Position numbers and translations under genes: made by a program
Assembly (NCBI GenBank): GCA_022486815.1
Contig: JAKVJW010000009.1
Location: forward strand, 40,018 to 104,017
From: Prevotella sp.
GTDB taxonomy: Bacteria > Bacteroidota > Bacteroidia > Bacteroidales > Bacteroidaceae
Length of the DNA: 64,000 nucleotides
Direction: 5' to 3'
The notes under the pieces: generated by a model
What the model was told of the DNA's origin: nothing
The model's database searches: none
Seen by the model: the letters and a program-made list of their open reading frames with translations, nothing else
Shown: positions 25,301 to 34,990 of the stretch, one piece after another
Layout of the letters: every line of letters begins with the position of its first letter
How positions within the stretch are numbered: position 1 is the first letter of the stretch

Positions 25301-26311
25301 GTCGGCAGCGGGATAGGACTTTATTATGTCAAATGCCTGGTGAAAAAGCATAAGGGACTGATAAAAGCTGAATGTAATGCCTTTGGTGGTACGACGTTCC
25401 TTTTCTGTCTTCCGGTTTCAGAAAATATATTTAAAGATTCTGAAAAAGAAAAGGTTCTGCCAGCTAATATGTCTGAATATCAACCTGTGACGATTGCTTC
25501 TCGTCTTGGGACTGAACCTGATGAACCTTCGTCTGCAGAGCCGGATCGTGACAAACCATCCCTGTTGATCGTAGATGATGAACCGAATTTCCAGACTTTT
25601 CTTTCTGATTTGCTTCAACCTTATTATGTGATAGACAAGGCTTTTAATGGTCAGGAGGGATTGGAAAAGACACTGGAACTCATTCCGGATATGATTGTAA
25701 TGGATGTCATGATGCCTCTGATGAATGGTTATGAACTCTGTGATAAGATCAAGAATGATCCTAGGACTTGTCATATTCCTGTTGTCATGCTTACAGCAAA
25801 GAGTAATGTCAGTGAACATATAGAGGGGATGAACAGTGGCGCAGATATTTATATCTCCAAACCTTTTCATCCTGATTACTTGTTGTCTGTCTTGCGTGGA
25901 GTGATAGCCAACAGGAAACGTATGCAGCATATTATTATCGATAAGTCGAGGGATGAGCGAAGTGCTGCATTAGAGCGCCTGAATGATGCGGACAGAGAAT
26001 TACTCGCGCACTTGGATGAAAAGATCAAGGCAGAACTGAATAATTCTGAACTTTCAGTCGATGTACTGGCAAGTGAACTGAATTTCAGCCATAGTACTTT
26101 TTACCGCAAAATCAAGAGTCTTACGGGATTGTCCCCTAATGATTATGTCAGGATGTACAGACTTAGGGCAGCCGCAAAATTCATTGAATCCGGTTCTTTT
26201 AATCTGGCAGAGATAGCCAATAAAACGGGATTTGGTACACAGTCCTATTTTTCAGCCTTATTCAAGAAATACTATGGGATGACACCTAGTGAATATAAGA
26301 TGAAGAAATAA
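22319..26311 (+). CDS. hybrid two-component system (HTCS) PUL regulator
   Basis: HTCS proteins sense an oligosaccharide in the periplasm and activate the neighbouring PUL. The 1330-residue protein has in order a Sec signal (1-23), two seven-bladed Reg_prop propellers (about 30-660, with repeated IWMAT and IWLGT blade motifs), a Y_Y_Y domain (about 680-745), one membrane helix (about 748-770), a HisKA domain with phospho-acceptor His807 (NVSHELRTP), a HATPase domain (NLLSNAFKYTP, GSGIGLYYVK), a receiver with Asp1129 (MDVMMP), and a C-terminal AraC helix-turn-helix (NKTGFGTQSYFSALFKKYYG). All catalytic residues are present. It lies between two enzyme groups, so it probably controls both. Confidence 0.96.
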   Translation: MKTLKLAVIFLFLLITGSRIAKAQDLQPSYGIGMDISNLHVQSIAQDSVGYIWMATSRGLNCIDAYKKSRFYFHNSFENSLSDDNTYFLHVSSNGDLFVFTRFNVDLFNRFSRNFIRLKGPKGEFNFTCAEDGQNGRIWLGCRTFNYLSYINRNNNRIYSLYIPQLKGQVRGICRDDKGMLWLSLLPQKETVVFDPVKKRIIARYPGLSLIFRGPKRNQLFALTSDNKIELLNSAKRTVSRILLTEKSDIVAINITADHRLCFLTQDMTFSLYDKHSGSFVKKKISGINSIYNITSLMVDRQSNIWIGTFEEGYLFIPIIKRTFDWDEMLDRHFRNQFVTFLTSDGRDRYWIATRHNGLHEYNRRTDIDKVLLNLHLTDEESAIACCFHDTRHRLWVATVDALYCYNVKTGTSLIGKYKKIVKPRYITEDKAGNIWIVCEGNGGIWMSPVNSRKGTFIRPFCRSVHEDANVTFFRQLHSGKYVFSCYSDNVYIGDRTGHIHPLLHTKNPVYQSFLKSVIYIYEDSKGVIWLGTYGNGMMRCDMHTGLCRIYTMANGLPSNDVLSIVENPVRHVLWLSTSYGLSRFNGVSFMNYFAKDGLLGNQYHERAVYLDRGILYFMGNHGITSFSPRKINTLHDHVPFVIESLETDNHTYNTTNLHSALKLNYYENSFTVSFMGFDYSSANSLQYSYILDGYEKKWSAPSTTHTVKFSDLPSGTYFLKVRAADNSGCWNSKLAILKIVISPAPWATWWAILIYIIIILYCLYAGMRFYINYHVDKERIKLSKQTLEKERELNHAKINFFENVSHELRTPLGLIYGPFCELKKGRHFTKKENEYMSLMEKNIQHLMMLVEQILNFSHLKSETLSLSVCRKDVVGIVLKILDRFKGENEEKHIVTSFTCPEDKLLMYVDEDKLDKILSNLLSNAFKYTPSHGAIKVSLQISACQEIKDQFGQDQVLDSDYALFSVADNGIGIEKDEADKIFDRFYRSKNGESIVGSGIGLYYVKCLVKKHKGLIKAECNAFGGTTFLFCLPVSENIFKDSEKEKVLPANMSEYQPVTIASRLGTEPDEPSSAEPDRDKPSLLIVDDEPNFQTFLSDLLQPYYVIDKAFNGQEGLEKTLELIPDMIVMDVMMPLMNGYELCDKIKNDPRTCHIPVVMLTAKSNVSEHIEGMNSGADIYISKPFHPDYLLSVLRGVIANRKRMQHIIIDKSRDERSAALERLNDADRELLAHLDEKIKAELNNSELSVDVLASELNFSHSTFYRKIKSLTGLSPNDYVRMYRLRAAAKFIESGSFNLAEIANKTGFGTQSYFSALFKKYYGMTPSEYKMKK

Positions 26312-26424
26312 CTATTCATAGAGATGGTAAAGACCTTACCTGCTTATTCTCTCCTAATAGTGGGTTTGAATGATTCGTGATAAAGATTGAACTTTTTGAG
26401 ATAACCTTTTTTATTAAAATACAT

Positions 26425-26432
26425 TAGCTTTG
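26425..26432 (+). promoter_or_regulatory. -7 box of the main susC operon
   Basis: TAGCTTTG fits TAnnTTTG. A TTTG lies at 26395-26398, 26 bases upstream, a longer spacer than normal, as expected for an HTCS-activated promoter. The implied leader is about 305 bases. Confidence 0.55.
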
Positions 26433-26742
26433 CCGGCGAAAAATTTATTAACCTGCTTTAAAATGATGAAAAATAGAAAAGAGTGTATAAACCTTAGTTC
26501 TCAATCAGAGAAGAACTCATTTTTGAGAAAATAAATCTAATAGCATTAGACGTTTAATTTATTTAATATGGGAAAGATATTTTGTGATTCGCAATCGGCG
26601 GGAGGTAGTACTTTCGTTTTCAACTCCCGTTATCTATTTGTGAAAGGAAAGCATGTATGTCAGTATCGGACATGATGATCCTTGACTTGGTTAGCAACTG
26701 GTCTTATTAATAACCTTATTATTTTCTTTTAATGAAATTATA
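26433..26742 (+). promoter_or_regulatory. long susC leader with alternative hairpins
   Basis: The 431-base gap between the HTCS and the first susC has no gene. Its leader has two mutually exclusive pairings: AGTTCT (26496-26501) with AGAACT (26512-26517), and TTCTCAA (26498-26504) with TTGAGAA (26523-26529). A third stem is possible with CGGGAG and CTCCCG near 26599-26636. A 23-codon frame (26464-26535) spans the first two hairpins. Regulation by the leader is inference. Confidence 0.4.
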
Positions 26743-29700
26743 ATGAAACAGGAAATTAATGTCAAAAGGAATATATCTTTTTTGAGACAGAAACGTGCAG
26801 GATTCTTACGGTTGACGATAATGATGTTTTTATTATTATTCGTTTGCAACCAAATGAATGCTCAGTCTGTTTTCGTAAAAGGATGCGTAAAAGATTCACA
26901 TGGAGAATCTGTGATAGGAGCTTCAGTCTATCCCAAAGGGAATACGGCTAAAGGAACGATTAGCGATCTGGATGGTAATTTCTCATTGAAATCAATGCCA
27001 AATGATACGGTTGTGGTTTCTTATATTGGTTTTCAAACTTATAAATTTATTGCGCGGCCGAACCATTTTTATAACATAACACTCCGGGAGAATGCCAAGA
27101 CTATTGGAGAAGTGGTCGTAGTAGGTTATGGAATCCAGAAAAAAGTATCCGTGACGGGTGCTATATCGACTGTTAATATGGAAGACCTTAAGAAAAGTTC
27201 ATCCGCCAGTTTTGATAATGCGCTTGCCGGTCGTATTACAGGTTTAATCTCGACACAGAGTGGAGGAGGACAACCCGGTGTAGACGGTGCAAGTTTGTAC
27301 CTGCGTGGTATTTCTTCTATCAATGGTTCTTCACCATTGATTTTGGTAGATGGCGTGAAACGAAGTAATATATTGAGTGAAATTGACCCGAATGAAGTAG
27401 AGAGTATTTCCGTATTGAAGGATGCTTCAGCAACAGCAGTTTTTGGAGTCAGAGGTGCAAATGGTGTTATCATCATTACGACCAAGCGAGGAAAGGAAGG
27501 TAAAGCTCATATCTCTGCAAGTGTGGATCAGAGTTTTACCTCTTTCTGTCGCGTTGATCCGCATCTGCATTCGTGGGACTATATGGCACTGAAGAATGAG
27601 GCATTGAAGAATGACGGTTTGGCTCCTGAATACAGTGATGATGTAATAGCTAAATTCAAGAATCCGTTATGGGGCTTAAATTCTAAGGATGCAAACTATG
27701 CCCAGGAGGTGGCTGCCCGCAAATACCTGTATTGTGATCATTATTATATGAAAGAAATGTTTAGGAAATATACTCCTCAGACTAAAGTAAATGTAAATAT
27801 TTCTGGAGGTACAGGTAAATTCTCGTATTTTTATAATGCAGGATATATTCATCAGGGTGGAAATCTTAAAACAGAACCAAAAAGTCAATTGGGTTATGAC
27901 CCGTCTATATATATGAATAGAGGGGATTTTCGATCGAATATAGATTATAATATTACTAATTCTCTTAAAGCTCAATTGAATATAGGTACTTATATCCAAA
28001 CAACTAATATGCCTGGTTTGGGGGCAAATTCCAATACTTCAGGAATGATCGGGCCCCTTTTTTATAATGCAGAGTTGATGAAACCATGTCAGGCTGGACC
28101 GGCTACTATTGAAGGTCATGGAATACCTGCAGGAATAGCGATTACTCCTTCAAATATGGACACATCACCATTTGAAGATATAAATAGACGTGGTTTTTAT
28201 AATTATACTGAAGTTAATTTAACATCTCAGCTGACTTTGGATTGGGATTTAAGTAAATTAGTAACTAAAGGATTGGACATTAAAGGGATGATTTCTTATG
28301 ATAGCTATGGCTATACTCATAGAGAAGGAGAGAAGAGGGAAATAACGTATTATGTAGAGCCTGATTATAATGTAGGTACGTTTGTTTATTCATTAAATAA
28401 TATGCCTTCAGCATTATCTTTGAGTCGTAGTTATGATTCAAATTATTCCATCAATGCACAAGCTTCAATTAATTATCATCGTATTTTCGGCGCTAAGCAT
28501 GATGTAGGAGCGATGGTATTGGGGCAGCGTGACTACTGGGAATCAGGAGCTCAGATACCGTTTAATGTCATCGGCCTTTCTGCACGTGCTACATACGGCT
28601 ATGACTCGCGCTATTTGGCTGAATTTGATATGGGATATAATGGATCGGAGCAGTTTGCTCCTTCCAAGCGTTTTGGTTTCTTTCCAGCCTTTTCTTTTGG
28701 TTGGATCATGAGTAATGAGTCTTTCTTGAAAAAAGTCAAATGGCTGGATAATCTGAAATTGCGTTACTCCAATGGTAAAGTTGGTAATGATCAGATGGGA
28801 GGTTCACGTTTTCTGTATATGGATAATATCCAGGTTTCAGGAACCTCTTATGTGGGTGGTTTAGGGACACCTGCCATTCGTTCTATTTCACAGGGACTTC
28901 TTGGAAATAAGAAGATTACATGGGAGTTGGCCCATAAGCAGAATTGGGGTATTGATGTAACTTTGTTTAATTCCTTGTCTTTCTCCCTGGATTATTTCAA
29001 TGAGAACCGGTCACATATCTTAATTTCCCGTGGATCAGTACCTGGTTTTCAGGGGATAGATTTGAGTTATATTCCTAAAGTCAATGCCGGTAAGATGAAG
29101 AACCATGGTTTTGAAGGTGAAATCTCTTACAATAAAGATATTACCAAAGACTGGCATATCTCAATAAGAGCCAATTATGCAACAAACAAGAATAAGGTTA
29201 CATTCTATGATGAAGCTATCAAGCCCGCTGATTATTGCAGTCGTTATGATGTTACCGGCTATTCCTGGGGACAATGTTTTGGATATAAAATTGACAAGTC
29301 CTCAAATGATGGTTTTTATGTATCAGAAGATGATATTAAGAAGAGTGGTTTGACTTATTCCTTTGGAACGCCGCGTCCGGGAGATTTCAAATATCAGGAT
29401 TTGAATCATGACGGAATCATAGATAACAAGGATATGGTACCTATCAAGTATTCTGCTATTCCTGGGATCAACTATGGCTTTAATTTTGCTACTTCCTATA
29501 AAGGATTTGATTTCTCAATCTTTTTCCAGGGTCTGGCACATTATTCGATGTATTATAATAATAATGCTGTATGGGAGAATTTACAAGGCGGTTGTTATTT
29601 TAAATATCAACGTACAGCATGGACTCCTGAAAGATGGGCTAATCATGAGAAGATTACGTATCCTGCTTTGACTTCAACACATGATATCAGCCAGCAGCCG

Positions 29701-29940
29701 AATGATTACTTCATTCAAAACAGAGCCTTCCTGCGGCTGAAGAATTTGGAGGTGGGATATACGCTTCCAAAGAGATCTTTGATCTTTATGGGTATAACTT
29801 CCTGTCGTTTCTATATTAGTGGTCAGAATCTTTATTGTTGGGATCATCTGCATACTACACATCTGGATCCTGAACAAAATAATCCTTATGGCTATCCGAT
29901 TACCAAGATGTTTAATTTCGGATTGAACATTAATTTCTAA
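26743..29940 (+). CDS. SusC-like TonB-dependent outer-membrane transporter (pair 1)
   Basis: Imports oligosaccharides through the outer membrane with TonB energy. The 1065-residue protein has a signal peptide (about 1-40, ending MNAQ), a CarboxypepD_reg-like domain (about 45-125), the SusC TonB box and plug start VVVVGYGIQKK (residues about 125-135), a plug domain with LAGRITGL and LRGISSING, and a 22-strand barrel ending FNFGLNINF with a terminal aromatic residue. The PNEVESISVLKDASATAVFG block is diagnostic of the SusC/RagA family. The start is the only one giving a complete signal. It is followed directly by its SusD partner and is the first gene after the HTCS, making it the likely primary target of regulation. 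Confidence 0.96.
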   Translation: MKQEINVKRNISFLRQKRAGFLRLTIMMFLLLFVCNQMNAQSVFVKGCVKDSHGESVIGASVYPKGNTAKGTISDLDGNFSLKSMPNDTVVVSYIGFQTYKFIARPNHFYNITLRENAKTIGEVVVVGYGIQKKVSVTGAISTVNMEDLKKSSSASFDNALAGRITGLISTQSGGGQPGVDGASLYLRGISSINGSSPLILVDGVKRSNILSEIDPNEVESISVLKDASATAVFGVRGANGVIIITTKRGKEGKAHISASVDQSFTSFCRVDPHLHSWDYMALKNEALKNDGLAPEYSDDVIAKFKNPLWGLNSKDANYAQEVAARKYLYCDHYYMKEMFRKYTPQTKVNVNISGGTGKFSYFYNAGYIHQGGNLKTEPKSQLGYDPSIYMNRGDFRSNIDYNITNSLKAQLNIGTYIQTTNMPGLGANSNTSGMIGPLFYNAELMKPCQAGPATIEGHGIPAGIAITPSNMDTSPFEDINRRGFYNYTEVNLTSQLTLDWDLSKLVTKGLDIKGMISYDSYGYTHREGEKREITYYVEPDYNVGTFVYSLNNMPSALSLSRSYDSNYSINAQASINYHRIFGAKHDVGAMVLGQRDYWESGAQIPFNVIGLSARATYGYDSRYLAEFDMGYNGSEQFAPSKRFGFFPAFSFGWIMSNESFLKKVKWLDNLKLRYSNGKVGNDQMGGSRFLYMDNIQVSGTSYVGGLGTPAIRSISQGLLGNKKITWELAHKQNWGIDVTLFNSLSFSLDYFNENRSHILISRGSVPGFQGIDLSYIPKVNAGKMKNHGFEGEISYNKDITKDWHISIRANYATNKNKVTFYDEAIKPADYCSRYDVTGYSWGQCFGYKIDKSSNDGFYVSEDDIKKSGLTYSFGTPRPGDFKYQDLNHDGIIDNKDMVPIKYSAIPGINYGFNFATSYKGFDFSIFFQGLAHYSMYYNNNAVWENLQGGCYFKYQRTAWTPERWANHEKITYPALTSTHDISQQPNDYFIQNRAFLRLKNLEVGYTLPKRSLIFMGITSCRFYISGQNLYCWDHLHTTHLDPEQNNPYGYPITKMFNFGLNINF

Positions 29941-29952
29941 ATGGTTAATATT

Positions 29953-31872
29953 ATGAGATACAAAAAATTATATATATTGGCTTTGATCATTTCTTGTGCC
30001 ACTTTTTCATCCTGTAGCAGTGAATTGGATCAGGCTCCGGATGGAAAGATATCTTTAGAGGATGTATGGAAAGATAATGATAAGGTTGCCGCATATTTAA
30101 ATACATGCTATCAATACATGTCAGGAAAAGGTAATCTGTATTTTTTCTTTGAACGTGGTCCTGCGAACTGGTGTGATGAGGCATGGGATGCAGATGATCT
30201 GGACGTGAACTGGGCTGCATCTTCCAGAATGTATACCGGAAATGCATCAGCTTCTGATTTCCCCGGATGGAGCGTTACTGGCGGAAGTGCTAATTGTGAG
30301 TACTACTGGACAAATTACTTTTCTGCGATACATGACTGTGCCTATTTCTTGCAGAATATAGACAAGGCTGCTGTCACCAAGGAGAGTGACCGCTCACGCT
30401 GGAAAGCTGAAGCACATCTGCTGAGGGCTTATTATTATGAGGAACTGCTAAGATGGTTCGGTTGCGGCCTGCCGCTGGTAAAATCCCCTTATGACTATAA
30501 TGACGATTTCTCAAAAGTGAAACGGGCCAGTTACTATGAAACGGTACAGTTTATTATGGCCGACTGTGATTCTGCATTGGTTTGCAAAGACCTTCCATGG
30601 AGAATTACCACATCAGATGAATCCGGACGGTTGCCGAAAGCTCTGGCTTGCGCCATCAAATCGCGTATGATACTATATGCTGCAAGTCCTCTGTATTGTG
30701 GAAGTGATAATCGGTGGAATGAGGCTTATAAGGTCACGAAAGAGACCCTGGCAACCTTGCGCGCACAGGGTTATGAACTCTATCATACTCTGCATGATCC
30801 GAATACATTCTTCAATAGCAACAGCGATTTCGGACCTGACGGTTATCCGCTGGCAGAAAAGGCAGCGATGTATAATGAATATTTCTGCAATTCCATGGAA
30901 TATTCTTCAAATCCGATTGACAAGGAAACAATTTTCCAGACCAGATGGAATTCCCTTAGTTTTGATGTCGAAGGAATCGGTGCACAGCGTGGGTATAAGT
31001 CAGGTACATGTCCTTCACAGGAACTGGTAGACTGTTTTAATACGGTTAACGGCCAACCGATACTTAATTTGGAAAATCCCTATAAGGACGCAGAAACTCA
31101 TTTGAATCCTAATTATAATCAGACAAATATCCAGTATAATCCACAAAATCCGTATAAGAACAGGGACCCTCGTTTTTATGCCGATATCTATTACAATGGT
31201 TCGAAGCGTTGGTGCTGGTGGCCTTTTGATGAAGTATCATTATCTCCTGAAAATTATCCTGCCAAAGCGGGTTTCAGGACACGGAATATCATGACTTACA
31301 TAGGTGAACCACGTACAGGTACTTCTGCTACTGGCAGAACAATGACGCGTACAGGATATTTTATCAGAAAGTATATGACGCCGACAACGAGTGATAACAA
31401 TGGAACTTATCGAGGCGAAGCCAATTTCAAGGAATTCAGACTGGCTGAAATGATCTTGAACTTTGCTGAGGCTGCTGCCCATGCCGGACATGAGGATGAG
31501 GCTATTGCAGCAGTAAATGAGATCAGGGAAAGGGTTGGCATGCCAGACTTGCCTTCTGGACTGGCCGGACAGGCTCTTCTGGACCGAATCTATAATGAGA
31601 GAAGAGTGGAGTTTGCCTTGGAAGAACAACGTTATTTTGATGTGCGCCGCTTGCATAAGCCGAATGAAGACTTGTCGACGACTGATAAATGGGTGACAGC
31701 TGCCAAGATCATCAGAAATGCTGATGGTACTTATACTTATGGCCGTCAGCAAGTAAATGGCAATGCCCGTCAGTGCTGGTCAAACAGATGGCTGAAGTGG
31801 CCTATTCCACTGGATGAGGTCAGTAAAGTTCAGGCTATTACAGGAGAAAATTGGCAGAATCCGGGTTGGTAA
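29953..31872 (+). CDS. SusD-like outer-membrane glycan-binding lipoprotein (pair 1)
   Basis: SusD proteins cap SusC and capture glycan at the surface. The protein has a lipobox FSSCSS with the lipidated cysteine at residue 21 (start 29953), a helical N-terminal half with the RWKAEAHLLRAYYYEELLRWFG segment of the TPR-like core, and a C-terminal end with FALEEQRYFDVRRL and W-P-I-P followed by ENWQNPGW, all typical of RagB/SusD. Length is 639 residues. An in-frame ATG at 29941 directly abuts the susC stop and would add four residues, so either start is possible. A TonB-linked complex with the preceding SusC is expected. Confidence 0.95.
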   Translation: MRYKKLYILALIISCATFSSCSSELDQAPDGKISLEDVWKDNDKVAAYLNTCYQYMSGKGNLYFFFERGPANWCDEAWDADDLDVNWAASSRMYTGNASASDFPGWSVTGGSANCEYYWTNYFSAIHDCAYFLQNIDKAAVTKESDRSRWKAEAHLLRAYYYEELLRWFGCGLPLVKSPYDYNDDFSKVKRASYYETVQFIMADCDSALVCKDLPWRITTSDESGRLPKALACAIKSRMILYAASPLYCGSDNRWNEAYKVTKETLATLRAQGYELYHTLHDPNTFFNSNSDFGPDGYPLAEKAAMYNEYFCNSMEYSSNPIDKETIFQTRWNSLSFDVEGIGAQRGYKSGTCPSQELVDCFNTVNGQPILNLENPYKDAETHLNPNYNQTNIQYNPQNPYKNRDPRFYADIYYNGSKRWCWWPFDEVSLSPENYPAKAGFRTRNIMTYIGEPRTGTSATGRTMTRTGYFIRKYMTPTTSDNNGTYRGEANFKEFRLAEMILNFAEAAAHAGHEDEAIAAVNEIRERVGMPDLPSGLAGQALLDRIYNERRVEFALEEQRYFDVRRLHKPNEDLSTTDKWVTAAKIIRNADGTYTYGRQQVNGNARQCWSNRWLKWPIPLDEVSKVQAITGENWQNPGW

Positions 31873-31901
31873 TTAAGTTGATTGATTAAACAGACACAAT
31901 T

Positions 31902-34900
31902 ATGATGAAGAAAAATATAGGTATACTTATATTATTACTGAGTATGGCTTTCCCTTCATGGGCCCAATATATAAGAATAAGTGGTAAAGTTGTGGACTCA
32001 AACGGCGAACCCTTGGGGGGAGTCGTCATCTCTGCTGAGAAAGGAGCTAAAACTTGTATAACGGATGCGTCAGGATATTTTACTCTTCTGACGAAAGACA
32101 AATCTGTTGATTTCTCTTTGCTCGGTTTTAAAACTGAAACGGAAAGCATAAAAGACAATATGCTGGTGACTCTTAAAACGGATATCAGTAAAAGGAATGA
32201 GAATATAGAACTAGGGTATACTTCAATGGAAAAGGAAGTATTTTCCGGAGCGGCCTCGACAGTCTATTCTGATCAGTTGGCGAAAGCTCCTGTTCCTAAC
32301 CTTGCTCAGACCTTTTCCGGAAATTTCCCCGGGCTGACGGCTCATGAAAAATATAGTGAGGTGGGACGCACCGATTATGAACTTCATATCAGAGGCTTGT
32401 CGGATATGCATCGTAATGGTCCTCTCTGGATCATTGACGGTGTACCTTGTATGCCGGGAACATGGGAGGAGAATGCTTCTTATATTTCTCCTGAGGAGAT
32501 CAAGTCTGTTACAGTGTTGAAAGACGCTGCTTCGGAAGCTCTGTATGGAACAGAAGGTGCAAGTGGAGTAATCGTTATCACTACTAAAAGAGGTATTCCC
32601 GGAAAAATGAGAGTCAATTGCAATATGGACGAATCTCTGTTACAGTTGACCTCTAAACCTGCTTTTATCAATTCTGCCGAGTATGCGACATTGCGGAATG
32701 AAGCTGCCTATAATGATGGATTGGGGAAGAATTACTATTATTCTGATGAAGATATCCAAAAATTCCGCTCCGGTGCAGATCCTTATTTATATCCGAATAC
32801 TAACTGGAGATCTATGCTGATGCGTAATCTGGTGCAGATGCAGCGGGTAGGTGTTAATGTATCCGGCGGTAGTGACAGGGTGACCTATTTCTCTAATGTC
32901 AATACCATGCATTGTGACGGTCCTTACAAAACGGAGTCCAATGACAAGTATAATCCAAATAATAAATGGTGGTGGTTCAACTTCCGGACAAATCTGGATG
33001 CAAAGATTACCAATTTTTTAAGTGCATATTTGAATTTAGCAGGAAATATCAAGAAAGAGCATACTCCCGGAGGAGGTTTTCTTGGAGATATTTATCCTCA
33101 CCTGTTCACGATGCCTTCTACGGTCTATGGACCCGTTACTCCTGAGATAAAAGATTCTGATTATCCTGCCGATGAGGTGACGGTTACACAAAAGGAGAAT
33201 GATTCACCTTATGGCATGGTGAACCGAACCGGCTATAATAATCATACCGTAACCAATATCTATGCAGATTTCGGACTTAAGGCTTATCTTGATTTTGTGT
33301 TAAAAGGATTGAGTGTGTCTGGTGATGTATCTTATCTGTCTAACTCTTCAAACCATCTGACTACCACCAAAGATTATAGACGTTACCTGAGAGATGGATC
33401 TGCTTCAGGACTTGAATTTATCAGAAAAGGTACAAATGATGATTCCTATTTGTCCTATGGACATAGTTCAAGCGAATACTATGATTTGTTTTACAGAGGA
33501 AAATTGAATTATCTGCTTGATTTAGGTGAGCATCATCTGGATGCGACTGCGTATTCTTTCTATATGCGTTATGAAAACAGTGCAGTATTGCCTTATACTT
33601 ATATCACATCTGGATTGGATATGGCTTATAATTATGCACGTCGGTATGCATTGAGGTTAGACTGGGCCTACTCAGGCAGTGATCAATATCTGCGGAAAAG
33701 CAGATGGACTTCTACTCCGGCTGCTTCTGCTGCATGGATCATTTCCAATGAATCTTTCATGAAGGATGTGGCACCCGTCAGTTTTGCAAAGGTTAGAGTT
33801 TCTTATGGTTGGACAGCTAATCAAAATAACGGACTGAGAAGATATGCTTACGAAGACAATGTATCTGTAAATGGCGGTGGACCTATCGGTTCTCTACAAT
33901 ATACAGTCAATGAAAATTATATCGGTAATCCTGATATAGAAGCTGAAAAAATAAAAAAGTTTGATTTTGGTTTTGATTTGGGTCTGTTCAATTGGATCAA
34001 TCTTTCCGCGGATGTCTTTAAGGAGAAATTAAACAATGCGGTCATCAGTGCTTCAACTTCTATTCCGAGTTATCAAGGTATTGATTTAGGCATATACCCT
34101 TCTACTAACAGTGGTTCTTTTGAAAACAAGGGATATGAGGTGGAACTTTCAGTAGGCAGGTCGTTTAATAATGGATTTGAATTTAACCTGGGAAGTTATG
34201 TGGCTTATAATAAGAATAAAGTCATCAATGACGGTGAAGTCTATAAAGGGTCTGATTATGCCTACCCTTACCATGATCAGGGCTTTGCATACGGACAGGT
34301 TTTCGGCTATATCGTGGATAAAAGCAATGGAAACGGGTTCTATAATTTCCAGGGAGAAATAGACAATGGACCGAAATATTCTTTTGGAACTCCACGTGTG
34401 GGTGATTTGAAATATAAGGACTTGAATCATGATGGAGTGATTGATGAGAAAGACCAAGCCCCGATTACTCACGGTGCAATTCCTAATTATACTTATGGAA
34501 TCAATGGTTATCTAAAGTACAAGGCTTTTGATCTGAGTTTCTTGTTTGATGGAGTTGGCAGATGGAATTCTTTGTATTCCGGAACCGGAATATGGGAAAA
34601 CAGTTATGATGGTGTCTTCGGTTCTCTGCACAAGAATGCATGGACAGAAGAGCGTTGGAACAATGGGGATAAAATCACTTCTCCGGCTTTGTCTACCCAA
34701 ACATCTACTAATTTCCAAAACAGTGACTATTATGTCTACAACAGAGCCTATTTCAGACTCAAGACATTAGAACTGGGATACACCTTGCCTTTGAATTTGA
34801 CCAAACACTGGGGGATTGAAAAACTGAGAGTGATACTGAGCGGTCAAAACCTATTGACATGGGATCACATGAAATCAAAAGATTTCGGTCCTGAAGCAGA

Positions 34901-34961
34901 CAGCTATCAGTCTATTCCTGTGTCTAGAGTTTATAATATCGGCATTAGAGTTGATTTTTAG
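31902..34961 (+). CDS. SusC-like TonB-dependent transporter (pair 2), atypical TonB box
   Basis: A second SusC-type porin of 1019 residues. The Sec signal (1-21) ends SWAQ. A carboxypeptidase regulatory-like domain (IRISGKVVDSNGEPLGGVV) follows, then the plug with LHIRGLSDM and the diagnostic PEEIKSVTVLKDAASEALYG, then a barrel ending YNIGIRVDF. The region where most SusC proteins read VVVVGYGxQKK is here NIELGYTSMEKE, so the TonB box is degenerate. It diverges from pair 1 in the plug and loops and is probably specific for a related but different oligosaccharide. It starts 29 bases after susD of pair 1. Confidence 0.93.
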   Translation: MMKKNIGILILLLSMAFPSWAQYIRISGKVVDSNGEPLGGVVISAEKGAKTCITDASGYFTLLTKDKSVDFSLLGFKTETESIKDNMLVTLKTDISKRNENIELGYTSMEKEVFSGAASTVYSDQLAKAPVPNLAQTFSGNFPGLTAHEKYSEVGRTDYELHIRGLSDMHRNGPLWIIDGVPCMPGTWEENASYISPEEIKSVTVLKDAASEALYGTEGASGVIVITTKRGIPGKMRVNCNMDESLLQLTSKPAFINSAEYATLRNEAAYNDGLGKNYYYSDEDIQKFRSGADPYLYPNTNWRSMLMRNLVQMQRVGVNVSGGSDRVTYFSNVNTMHCDGPYKTESNDKYNPNNKWWWFNFRTNLDAKITNFLSAYLNLAGNIKKEHTPGGGFLGDIYPHLFTMPSTVYGPVTPEIKDSDYPADEVTVTQKENDSPYGMVNRTGYNNHTVTNIYADFGLKAYLDFVLKGLSVSGDVSYLSNSSNHLTTTKDYRRYLRDGSASGLEFIRKGTNDDSYLSYGHSSSEYYDLFYRGKLNYLLDLGEHHLDATAYSFYMRYENSAVLPYTYITSGLDMAYNYARRYALRLDWAYSGSDQYLRKSRWTSTPAASAAWIISNESFMKDVAPVSFAKVRVSYGWTANQNNGLRRYAYEDNVSVNGGGPIGSLQYTVNENYIGNPDIEAEKIKKFDFGFDLGLFNWINLSADVFKEKLNNAVISASTSIPSYQGIDLGIYPSTNSGSFENKGYEVELSVGRSFNNGFEFNLGSYVAYNKNKVINDGEVYKGSDYAYPYHDQGFAYGQVFGYIVDKSNGNGFYNFQGEIDNGPKYSFGTPRVGDLKYKDLNHDGVIDEKDQAPITHGAIPNYTYGINGYLKYKAFDLSFLFDGVGRWNSLYSGTGIWENSYDGVFGSLHKNAWTEERWNNGDKITSPALSTQTSTNFQNSDYYVYNRAYFRLKTLELGYTLPLNLTKHWGIEKLRVILSGQNLLTWDHMKSKDFGPEADSYQSIPVSRVYNIGIRVDF

Positions 34962-34990
34962 TTCATAATAAACAATAAATAGAAGTAATT

